Under the pieces are notes generated by a model, which had not been told where the DNA came from, searched no databases, and saw only the letters and a list, made by a program, of their open reading frames with translations. From Streptomyces panaciradicis (GTDB lineage: Bacteria > Actinomycetota > Actinomycetes > Streptomycetales > Streptomycetaceae), in assembly GCF_023516615.1 (NCBI RefSeq), contig NZ_JAMGBF010000079.1, forward strand, positions 1 through 64,000: a stretch of 64,000 nucleotides of DNA, given 5' to 3'. Both the position numbers and the translations under genes were made by a program. This document shows positions 43,384 through 50,275 of this stretch, piece by piece; the first letter of the stretch is position 1; every line of letters begins with the position of its first letter.

Positions 43384-43742
43384 GTGAGACAGGGCGGAGC
43401 CTGGCACGACCTGCACGGCGCCGACCTCAACGAGGCCGTGCGCCGGCTGTCGGGGACGGAGATCACCGCCAAGGACTTCCGGACCTGGCACGCCACGGTG
43501 CTGGCCGCCGTCGCGCTCGCCGTGGGGACGAAGGAGGCCCGCGCCGTCCGCGAGGTCAGCCACTTGGGCAACACGCCGGCGGTGTGCCGGGCCTCCTAAC
43601 TAAATCGACCCGCGGGTCATCGAGCTGTTCGACGAGGGGCGGACCGTCGCCCCGTGCTCACCCGGCTGGGCGAGCACGGGGACTTCGGGCGTCCCATCCA
43701 CAGGGCGCCGTCGAGGCCGCTGTGCTGGAGCTTCTCCAGGCG
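43384..43742 (+). pseudogene. Decayed C-terminal remnant of a DNA topoisomerase IB
   Basis: GGAWHDLHGADLN is followed by EITAKDFRTWHATVLAAVALAV and then ARAVREVSH, LGNTPAVCRAS. These are the conserved C-terminal blocks of bacterial topoisomerase IB, including the catalytic His in TWH. A stop at 43597 falls just where the catalytic Tyr (SYIDPR) should be. The rest continues in shifted frames: IDPRVIELFDEGRTVAP, LTRLGEHGDFG, then a QGAVEAAVLELL-like end at about 43710-43740. The N-terminal two thirds are absent, and about 15 residues are missing between ALAV and REVSH. Confidence 0.78.
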
Positions 43743-43789
43743 TGACCTGCCCGAGCCGGATCGGCCGGTTGCGTCCTACGCTGAATTGC

Positions 43790-44026
43790 ATGACCGAACA
43801 AGCAGCTCCCTACCTCTCTCATCCGCGGATCATGGTGCTCGGAGTGCAGCCGGGCACGCCTCCGTTCCGGATCGTGGAGATCGACGGCGAAGTGGTCGGT
43901 GAGGCCAAGGACGTCACCGACGTCCTGGAGGCCGCGGCGGCGTTCGGCATCACGGTCCACGACATGGACGATCCGGACGTGGTGCGCTGGGTCGGCGGCG
44001 ACAAGTTCACCTGGAGACTCCACTAG
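43790..44026 (+). CDS. Small conserved hypothetical protein
   Basis: This 78-aa soluble protein begins MTEQAAPYLSHPRIMVLGVQPGTPPFRIVEIDG and ends VVRWVGGDKFTWRLH. The ATG at 43790 is 15 bp downstream of TACGCT, a possible -10 box, so the transcript may be nearly leaderless. The sequence shows a beta-beta-alpha pattern without Cys or membrane segments. It is convergent with the GH16 gene, 6 bp away. No family function is known to me. Confidence 0.7.
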   Translation: MTEQAAPYLSHPRIMVLGVQPGTPPFRIVEIDGEVVGEAKDVTDVLEAAAAFGITVHDMDDPDVVRWVGGDKFTWRLH

Positions 44027-44032
44027 CGGCCG

Positions 44033-45391
44033 TCAGCCGACCGTCCACTTCTGGTTGGCGCCGCCCGTGCAGGACCAGATCTGCAGGCGGGTGCCGTTGG
44101 CCGAGTTGTTGCCGGTGACGTCGAGGCACTTGTTCGCCTGCGGATTGACGATGTCGTGCGCCCCGGTGACCGTCCACTTCTGGTTCGGGGCGCCGGTGCA
44201 GTCCCACAGCTGGACGGTCGAGCCGTCCGCCGTGCCGTTGCCGGTGACGTCGAGGCACTCGTTCGCCTGCGGATTGACGATGTCGTGCGCCCCGGTGACC
44301 GTCCACTTCTGGTTCGGGCCGCCGGTGCAGTCCCACAGCTGGACGGTCGAGCCGTCCGCCGTGCCGTTGCCGGTGACGTCCAGGCACTTGCCGAGCGCGC
44401 GCAGCGTGCCGTCGGAGCCCACCGTCCACTGCTGGGCGCCGGTGCCGTTGCAGTCGTAGAGCTGCACGGGGGTGCCGTTGGCGGGGTTCGCGCCGGCGAC
44501 GTCCACGCACTTGCCGGCCAGGCCCCTGATCGCCGTGCCGGTGGCCGTGTCGCTCGTGGTGACCGACACCGAGTCCACCACCAGCTGCTGCGGGAAGGCC
44601 GTGGAGCCGTCGGGGTCGCCGGGCCAGTAGCCGCCGACCGCGAGGTTGAGGATCAGGAAGAACGGCTTGTTGAACACCCAGGTCTTGCCGCCCAGGTCGG
44701 CGGGGGTGCGGCGCTGGTAGACGTTGCCGTCCACGGACCAGGTGATCGAGTCGGGCGCCCAGTCGACGGCGAAGGTGTGGAAGGCGTCGGCGAAGGCCTG
44801 GCCGCCCGGCAGGGTGTAGGCGGCGCCGATGCCGCCGGAGCCGGAGTAGCCGGGCCCGTGGATCGTGCCGTGCACGGTGGAGGGCTCGAAGCCGACGTTC
44901 TCCATGACGTCGATCTCGCCCGAGTCCGGCCAGTTGACCGGCGTGCCCAGCATCCAGAACGCCGGCCACATGCCCTGCCCGCGCGGGATCTTCATACGGG
45001 CTTCGACGTGCCCGTACTGGGCGGTGAACTTCCCCGAGGTGTTCAGCCGGGCCGAGGTGTACTGGCAGGTGCCGTACCAGCACTGGTAGTTGGCGGGGTT
45101 CTCGCGCCGTGCGGTGATGACCAGATGCCCCTGGCCGTCCAGGGCCGCGTTCCTGGTGCCCGAGGTGTAGTACTGCCGCTCGTGGTTGTTGACGTTGTCG
45201 CCGGTCTCGGTCTGCCATTTCGAGGAGTCGACGGCGGCCCCGGCCGGTCCGTCGAAGGTGTCCGAGAACGTCACCGCGGCGGCGGTGGCCCTGGGCGTCT
45301 CCGCCTGCGCCGCGCCGGTCGCCGCGCTCGCGACGAGGACGGCGGACAGGGCGGCGAACAGACATCTGCGCAGCAGTCGTGGGGAGGCCAC
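44033..45391 (-). CDS. Secreted GH16 glucanase with ricin-type lectin domain
   Basis: This 452-aa exported enzyme has a signal peptide ending near AAQA (residue 30). The GH16 catalytic domain spans about residues 38-275 and has the active-site motif WPDSGEIDVMENVG, where the two Glu act as nucleophile and acid/base; FTAQYGHVEARMKIPRGQGMWPAFWML is typical of beta-1,3-glucanases. A beta-trefoil lectin (CBM13) follows with QxW repeats (QQWTV, NQKWTV three times). Two of its subdomains are almost identical at DNA level with a 129-bp period. The GTG start follows GGAAGGAAG. It should degrade fungal or plant beta-1,3-glucans. Confidence 0.9.
   Translation of the reverse strand: MASPRLLRRCLFAALSAVLVASAATGAAQAETPRATAAAVTFSDTFDGPAGAAVDSSKWQTETGDNVNNHERQYYTSGTRNAALDGQGHLVITARRENPANYQCWYGTCQYTSARLNTSGKFTAQYGHVEARMKIPRGQGMWPAFWMLGTPVNWPDSGEIDVMENVGFEPSTVHGTIHGPGYSGSGGIGAAYTLPGGQAFADAFHTFAVDWAPDSITWSVDGNVYQRRTPADLGGKTWVFNKPFFLILNLAVGGYWPGDPDGSTAFPQQLVVDSVSVTTSDTATGTAIRGLAGKCVDVAGANPANGTPVQLYDCNGTGAQQWTVGSDGTLRALGKCLDVTGNGTADGSTVQLWDCTGGPNQKWTVTGAHDIVNPQANECLDVTGNGTADGSTVQLWDCTGAPNQKWTVTGAHDIVNPQANKCLDVTGNNSANGTRLQIWSCTGGANQKWTVG
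44136..44393. repeat. 129-bp in-frame duplication inside the ricin lectin domain
   Basis: The segments starting at 44136 and 44265 are nearly identical over 129 bp (43 codons). Each encodes a lectin subdomain with NECLDVTGNGTADGSTVQLW or its close copy and an NQKWTVTGAHDIVNPQA link. The high nucleotide identity points to a recent duplication or gene conversion that keeps the frame, adding a sugar-binding lobe. Confidence 0.85.
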
Positions 45392-45528
45392 GGCACTTCC
45401 TTCCGTACGGCGGCCGGGCGCACAGGTGCGCCCGGCCGGTGGGGGGTGAAGGCGTCGCCTCTTGATTTAAGAAGTGAGATAAGCCCAGCGTCAATACTCT
45501 GGTACGGACCAGGCTTCGAGGTTCTCGG

Positions 45529-46176
45529 TTACGCGCTCTTTGTCCGCTTGGCCGGCCGGGCGGGCACCCGTTCCTTGGCGTGCACCTTGCCCATCCGCCG
45601 CCCCAGCAGCAGCCAGCCGATCAGGGCGCCGGTCGTGTTGAGGATGACGTCGTCGATGTCGAAGGCGCGCCCGTTGACCAGGGCCCCCTGGGCGAACTCC
45701 ACGAGGAGCATCACCACGGCGGTCAGCAGCAGGACGCGCAGCAGCCCGCGTGCCCGTGGCGCGACGACCGGTACGAGCACGCCGAACGGGACGCCCAGCA
45801 GGATGTTGCCGCCGATCTGCTTCACGGTGTCCCGCAGCGCGGGCTGCTCCATGTAGGCGCGGATCGAACGGCCCGGATGCAGGTTGGTGTGCACCAGGGA
45901 GGCCGAGGCGGGGGAGGGTTCCAGCGTCAGCTTGGCCAGGACGACGGCGAAGGCCACCATGGCCCCGAACGCGACCAGCATCGCCAGCACCCGGATCGGC
46001 CAGGGGAGCACGTGCCGTTCCCGCGGCTCCGGGCGGGGCGCGGGACGCGCCTTCGCCTTCTGCGCGGACCGCACGCTCTTGGTCTTCTTCGTGGACTGCG
46101 CACTCTCCACCGGCTTTTCGGCCTTGGCGGTGCGCAGCCGTAGAGCCGACAGCGGGCGTGCTGCTGCACGGGCCAT
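45529..46176 (-). CDS. VanZ-family membrane protein
   Basis: This 215-aa protein has a long basic, Lys/Arg/Pro-rich cytoplasmic N-terminus (about 55 residues) and then about four membrane helices. The VanZ-like domain includes NILLGVPFGVLVPVVAPRARGL, VVMLLVEFAQGALVNGRAFDIDDVILNTTGALIGW with the conserved E and D/D positions. It ends in a basic tail. VanZ proteins can lower teicoplanin sensitivity, but the family is widespread and its basic function is unclear. A VanX-like gene lies 7 kb away with no other van genes, so no resistance cluster is implied. Confidence 0.82.
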   Translation of the reverse strand: MARAAARPLSALRLRTAKAEKPVESAQSTKKTKSVRSAQKAKARPAPRPEPRERHVLPWPIRVLAMLVAFGAMVAFAVVLAKLTLEPSPASASLVHTNLHPGRSIRAYMEQPALRDTVKQIGGNILLGVPFGVLVPVVAPRARGLLRVLLLTAVVMLLVEFAQGALVNGRAFDIDDVILNTTGALIGWLLLGRRMGKVHAKERVPARPAKRTKSA

Positions 46177-46423
46177 CAGGTCCTCCAGTCTTCAACTTGC
46201 CTGTGTTTCATGGCGCTTACCCCCTCGGCACCCGACGATGCCGCCCCGTTCGCGCTCCCGGCCGGGCGCCCGGCCGGTTTCCGTCGCCGCGGTGGGGGCA
46301 CTCCGGGCGGTGAGCCGAGCGCGCCGCCGCCCGCGGCGCCCGTCGTGCTGCTTGGATGCCGCGCAGGGACAGGCCGGACATCTCGCCGGCGCGGTGGGCG
46401 AGCAGAGCCCGCGGAGGTGGCGC

Positions 46424-46606
46424 ATGACCCCGCGGACGGCACTCCTCGCCCTGGCCGAACTGCTCGCCTGGTGGGCCGCGCTCGTCCTGCTGTGGCTGGT
46501 CCTGATCAGCACGGTGGACCCCCTGGAACTCGCCGTCGGCGCGGGCTGCGCCGGTGTGGGCGCCCTCGCCGCGTGCGCCGCCCGGCGGGCGGTGACCGGC
46601 TCGTGA
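46424..46606 (+). CDS. Short MrpE-like antiporter subunit
   Basis: This 60-aa protein has two membrane helices (LLALAELLAWWAALVLLWLVLIS and LAVGAGCAGVGALAACAA). The pattern, including the DPLE turn, resembles the conserved core of the Mrp/Mnh E subunit in shortened form. GGAGG lies 6 bp before the ATG, and the stop overlaps the GTG of the next Mrp gene. Alone it has no activity; it belongs to the multi-subunit Na+/H+ antiporter that follows. Confidence 0.62.
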   Translation: MTPRTALLALAELLAWWAALVLLWLVLISTVDPLELAVGAGCAGVGALAACAARRAVTGS

Positions 46607-47307
46607 ACGGCTGGACCTCGGCCGCGACCGTCGTGCTCGGCGGCGGCCTGGGGGCTGCCCTGTGGGGGGTGACCACCGGGCCGCCGCGGCGCCGGGTCGT
46701 GGCGCAGGACCTGTCCACCGCCCTCGCCTGCCCCGGCCTGCTCCTGCTCTCCCAGGCCTACGACCGCCCCTCCTACGTCGACCTCGGTCTCGTCCTCGCC
46801 CTGCTCGGCCCCGTCGGCACCCTCGTCTTCGCCCGGTTGCTCGCCGACGAACTCGCCGAGGACCCCCCGCGCGCCTGGGGAGCCACCTGGGCGGTCGCCG
46901 GCCTCGGCGCCGCCGCGGTGATCGCGCTGTGCTTGGCCACCGGACCGGGCCGGGCCATGGTCAAACTGCTGGTGATCGGGGCGCTGCTGATCGGCGGCAA
47001 CATCGTCGCCTCCCGGGCCCTGTCGGGCGGCTTCCGGGGGTGCGCCGTGGCTGACGCGCTGATCGTCGTCGCGCTGCTGCTGGTCGCGGCGGCCGCCACG
47101 GCCGCGGTGACGACCCGTGATCCCGTGCGCCAGGCGCTCGTCCTGGCCGTCCTCGGCGTCGTGCTCGCCGTGCTGTTCACCGTGCTCCAGGCACCCGACG
47201 TGGGCCTGTCGCAGCTGGCCGTCGGCTCCGCCCTGACCCCGCTGCTGCTGATGCTCACCGTCCGCAAGGTCAGGCGGCGCGGCCGGGACGAGGAGGACGG
47301 CCGATGA
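46603..47307 (+). CDS. Mrp antiporter MrpF/G-like region with DUF4040 (MbhD) domain
   Basis: This 234-aa membrane protein has about seven helices. The first part has LSTALACPGLLLLSQAYDRPSYVDLGLVLALLGPVGTLVFARLL, which looks like MrpF. The middle MVKLLVIGALLIGGNIVASRALSGG is MnhG-like. The end DALIVVALLLVAAAATAAVTTRDPVRQALVLAVLGV plus LQAPDVGLSQLAVGSALTPLLLMLTVRK is the DUF4040/MbhD domain. GTG at 46603 overlaps the previous stop and its TGA overlaps the next ATG. Whether the fusion is normal in this lineage or another deletion product cannot be told from the sequence. Confidence 0.65.
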   Translation: MNGWTSAATVVLGGGLGAALWGVTTGPPRRRVVAQDLSTALACPGLLLLSQAYDRPSYVDLGLVLALLGPVGTLVFARLLADELAEDPPRAWGATWAVAGLGAAAVIALCLATGPGRAMVKLLVIGALLIGGNIVASRALSGGFRGCAVADALIVVALLLVAAAATAAVTTRDPVRQALVLAVLGVVLAVLFTVLQAPDVGLSQLAVGSALTPLLLMLTVRKVRRRGRDEEDGR

Positions 47308-47442
47308 CCCGGCGCGGCCGGCTCCGCGTGCTGCTGGCCGGCGGCGCGGGCCTCGCCGCCCTGCTCGTCGCCGCCTGTCTGAGACTGCCGGACTTCGGCG
47401 GGGCCCGGCACCCCTACGGCGACCGGGCCGTGCGCGCCTCCC
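47304..47442 (+). pseudogene. mnhB/mrpB 5' remnant
   Basis: ATG at 47304 opens MTRRGRLRVLLAGGAGLAALL, then VAACLRLPDFGGARHPYGDRAVRAS, which is the N-terminus of the MnhB-type subunit in actinobacterial Mrp operons. At about 47440 homology stops in mid-protein and the following DNA belongs to the MrpD subunit in another frame. The rest of mnhB (about 180 codons) and all of mnhC are missing. Confidence 0.72.
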
Positions 47443-48267
47443 TTCTCCACGGTCGCCCACACCGGACTGTTCCTGATCGGTCTCGGCGTGCTGACGCCGG
47501 AGGGCGACGACGGGGTCGCCCTGTACATCCTCGGCCACGCCGGGGTGAAGGCCGCGCTGTTCGCCTGCACCGGCATCCTCCTCGACCGGTTCGGCAGCGT
47601 CGACGAGTACGCCCTGCACGGCCGCGCCCGCCGGCCGCGCGGTGTCGCCGTGCTCTACGGCCTGGGCGGCCTCGCCCTCGCCGGGCTGCCGCCCTTCGGC
47701 ACGGGCCTGGGCAAGGCCGTCACCGAGGAGACCGTCGGCGGCCCGCTCACCGTGGTGTTCGTGCTGGTCAGCGCGGTGACCGGGGCGGTGGTGCTGCGCG
47801 TCGCCGCACGGGTCTTCCTCGATCTCGGGCCGCGGCCCGAGGAGGACACCGAGTACGAGACGTCCGGCTCCGGCGAGCAGCCCGAGACCGGCAGCCGGAT
47901 CGGCCGCGTCCCCGACACGATGACGGCGGTTCCCGCGGTGCTGCTCGCCGCCGCCCTCGCCGTCGGCGTGGCTCCCGGTTTCGCCGGGGTGGTCGCGCAC
48001 GGCGTCAACGAGGCCGGCGCCGGCGGAGCCGTGGTCCCGGCTCCGCACTGGACGCCGGCCGGTGTGGTCCTCGCACTCGCCTCGACCGTGCTGGCCGGCG
48101 GGCTCGCGGCCCTCGCCGTGGCCCGGCCGAAGCTGCTCGCCGGTACCTACCGCGCCTCCGGGCTGCGGCGCCTGCAGTCCGGGCACGTCGGGGACTACGT
48201 GGCCTGGATGCTGGTCGGCACCGCCCTGCTGGGCGCGCTGGCCCTGCCCGGGGTGCTGGGCGGCTGA
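47443..48267 (+). pseudogene. mnhD/mrpD 3' remnant (proton-conducting subunit)
   Basis: From 47443 the frame reads FSTVAHTGLFLIGLGVLTPEGDDG, then YILGHAGVKAALFACTGILLDRFGSVDE and GLALAGLPPFGTGLGK. These are the C-terminal half of a NuoL/MrpD-type proton-translocating subunit, ending GVLGG at 48267. The N-terminal half with the key Lys/Glu helices is gone. A GTG at 47488 could start a 259-aa product, but it would lack the channel core. An operon of E, F/G-DUF4040 and this fusion cannot make a complete Mrp antiporter. Confidence 0.72.
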
Positions 48268-48930
48268 TCAGCTCTGGTAGGAGACGCGCACCTCCTTGAA
48301 GCCGAGGGAGTGCAGCAGCCCTTCGAGCATGTCGGTGGTGTTGCTCTCGGCGCGCTTGGTCAGTCCGCTGTCCTTGGCGGCGTCGCCGATGTGCTTGACC
48401 GCGACCTTCTGCACGGCCTGCTCGCTGTTGGGGTTGTCCGAGAAGAGGTCGCCCAGCCGGTCCAGCAGACCGCGCTGCTTGGAGACGGCGTAGGAGCGGT
48501 CCGGGTCGAGGGCGGGCTTGCCCAGGGCCGCGTGCGGCAGCCGGAGGGTCGCCGAGGTGCGGTCGCCGTTGACCGTCACGTCGTCCTTGCCGACCTTGCC
48601 CAGGTCGACGTAGGCGTCGACGGTGCCCGCGCCCACGTAGAGGACACGGGTGCCGCGGATGGCGTCGGGCAGGTACTTGGTGTCCTTCTCCAGGTCGACC
48701 ACGACCTGGAAGTTGCCGGAGGCGGCGTCGTAACGGCTCATGTCCTGGATGGACTGGAGCAGTGTGGGGCCCGTGCGGTCGTGCGTCTCGGTGCCGAACA
48801 GGTCCTTGAGGCCCGGCAGCACGGCCAGCCGGATACCGGCGAAGAACACCACGAGCACCAGCACGACGGCGCTCACCGCCTTCGCCCAGCCCGGCATGCG
48901 CCGGGACACGCGCCTGATGGGAGTCGTCAT
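48268..48930 (-). CDS. DUF4230 family membrane-anchored protein
   Basis: This 220-aa protein has a basic N-terminus (MTTPIRRVSRRMPGWAK), one membrane helix (AVSAVVLVLVVFFAGIRLAVL, about residues 18-38) and an extracellular DUF4230 domain. Domain marks are LLQSIQDMSRYDAASGNFQVVVDLEKDTKYLP, VLYVGAGTVDAYVDLG and the C-terminal EGLLHSLGFKEVRVSY. GGAGGG precedes the ATG at 48930. It ends directly at the end of the Mrp remnant, tail to tail. The function is unknown. Confidence 0.8.
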   Translation of the reverse strand: MTTPIRRVSRRMPGWAKAVSAVVLVLVVFFAGIRLAVLPGLKDLFGTETHDRTGPTLLQSIQDMSRYDAASGNFQVVVDLEKDTKYLPDAIRGTRVLYVGAGTVDAYVDLGKVGKDDVTVNGDRTSATLRLPHAALGKPALDPDRSYAVSKQRGLLDRLGDLFSDNPNSEQAVQKVAVKHIGDAAKDSGLTKRAESNTTDMLEGLLHSLGFKEVRVSYQS

Positions 48931-49074
48931 GGCGACGGCCCTCCTTTCCTGTGACACGCATGCCCGCCAAATGCCGGGCCAGACCGTCGTGTTGGCCGAT
49001 TGGTGCCCTTGGTCGGGGCAGCCGGGGCGCATTAGCGTGAGAGAACTGTCCGTACTGGCACGCCGGGAGCCCGG

Positions 49075-50265
49075 ATGACCACAGACAGCACCTCCCGCCC
49101 CTCATGTCCCATGCACCGCCTCGACCTCCCCGAAACCGGCCCGCCCCGGCCCGCCGCCCTCGCCACCGGAACCCCGGTGTGGCTGGTCACGCGGTACGCC
49201 GACGTACGCCAGGTGCTGATGGACCCCCGCTTCGACCGGAAATCGCTGTACGCCGAGGACGCGCCGCCGCTGCTCGTCGTACCGAACCTGCTGGACGACC
49301 CGAACGGCCTGCTCAACATGGACGGCGAGGCGCACCGCAGGCTGCGCGGCACCGTGCAGCGGGCGTTCACGCCCCGGGCGATCGCCCGCTGGCGGCCCTG
49401 GGTGGCCTCGACCGTCGACGCGCTCCTCGACGACTTCACCGCGCGGCGGCCGCCCGCCGACATCGTCGAGGGCTTCACGCGCCCGCTGCCCGTGTCGGTG
49501 ATCTGCCGGCTGATGGGCCTCGACCACCTCGACCGCGAGCGCATCCGCCACTGGGCCGACCACGCCCTCTCCGGCGGCGCCCACACCCGCGAGGAGGTCT
49601 CCGCAGCGCTGGGCGAGTTCACGGCCTTCGGCGCCGACCTGATCGCCGAGCGGCGCAGGTCCCCCGGCAACGATCTGGTCAGCGGCCTGGTGGCGGCGGG
49701 CGACGGCCTCGGCATCGAGGAGCGGCTGCTGGTGCGCCTGGTGTGCGGTCTGGTGGTGGCCGGGCACGAGACGACCATGACGGCGCTCGGCAACATCGTC
49801 GTCTACCTGCTGACCGACGCACCCGGCGTCTGGCCCGGGCTCGCCGCCGACGAGGACACGGCGGCGGGCGCGGCGGAGCAGCTGCTGCGGGCCGTCCCCC
49901 TCAGCGAGGGCCGCGTGCTGCCCGGACTGATCCGCCGCGCGGTCGAGGACGTCGACGTCGGCGGCGTGGCCGTCCCGGCGGGCGCGGTGGTCGCCGTGCA
50001 GACCAACTCCGCCGTCCGCGACCCCGACGTGTTCCCGCCCGGCCCGCCGGACCCCTTCACCCCCCTGACCGCACCGACCCTGATCTTCGGCGCCGGACCC
50101 CACCACTGCCTCGGCGCCTGGCTCGCCCGGCTGGAACTCGGCCTCGCCCTGCACCGGCTGGCCTCCCGACTCCCCGGTCTGCGCGCCGAGTTCACGCCGG
50201 AGACGATCGAGTGGAGGGAGGGCCAGCTGACGCGCAGCCCGCGCAGACTGCCGGTGTCCTGGTGA
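49075..50265 (+). CDS. Cytochrome P450 with altered ExxR motif
   Basis: This 396-aa actinobacterial class I P450 (CYP105/107-like length) has NMDGEAHRRLRGTVQRAFTP (C helix), VVAGHETTMTA (I helix with Thr) and the heme loop FGAGPHHCLGAWLARLEL with the Cys ligand. The K-helix reads AAEQLLRAVPL. The Glu of ExxR (normally EELLR) is Gln, while the Arg is kept. Some Streptomyces CYP157 members also deviate here. It would need ferredoxin and reductase from elsewhere. It is convergent with the ribosomal protection gene (10 bp apart). A TAGCGT about 45 bp upstream may be its -10 box. Confidence 0.83.
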   Translation: MTTDSTSRPSCPMHRLDLPETGPPRPAALATGTPVWLVTRYADVRQVLMDPRFDRKSLYAEDAPPLLVVPNLLDDPNGLLNMDGEAHRRLRGTVQRAFTPRAIARWRPWVASTVDALLDDFTARRPPADIVEGFTRPLPVSVICRLMGLDHLDRERIRHWADHALSGGAHTREEVSAALGEFTAFGADLIAERRRSPGNDLVSGLVAAGDGLGIEERLLVRLVCGLVVAGHETTMTALGNIVVYLLTDAPGVWPGLAADEDTAAGAAEQLLRAVPLSEGRVLPGLIRRAVEDVDVGGVAVPAGAVVAVQTNSAVRDPDVFPPGPPDPFTPLTAPTLIFGAGPHHCLGAWLARLELGLALHRLASRLPGLRAEFTPETIEWREGQLTRSPRRLPVSW

Positions 50266-50275
50266 ACCCCGGTCG

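Noticed and set aside
37798..46176. A glycopeptide-resistance cluster (VanX-like and VanZ genes)
   Set aside because: They are 7 kb apart with no vanH, vanA/B ligase or VanRS genes between; both families are common without resistance.
47488..48267. Treating the MrpD tail as an intact 259-residue gene
   Set aside because: It lacks the N-terminal half including the proton-channel core, and upstream in-frame homology (FSTVAHTG) continues before the GTG, showing truncation rather than a new gene.
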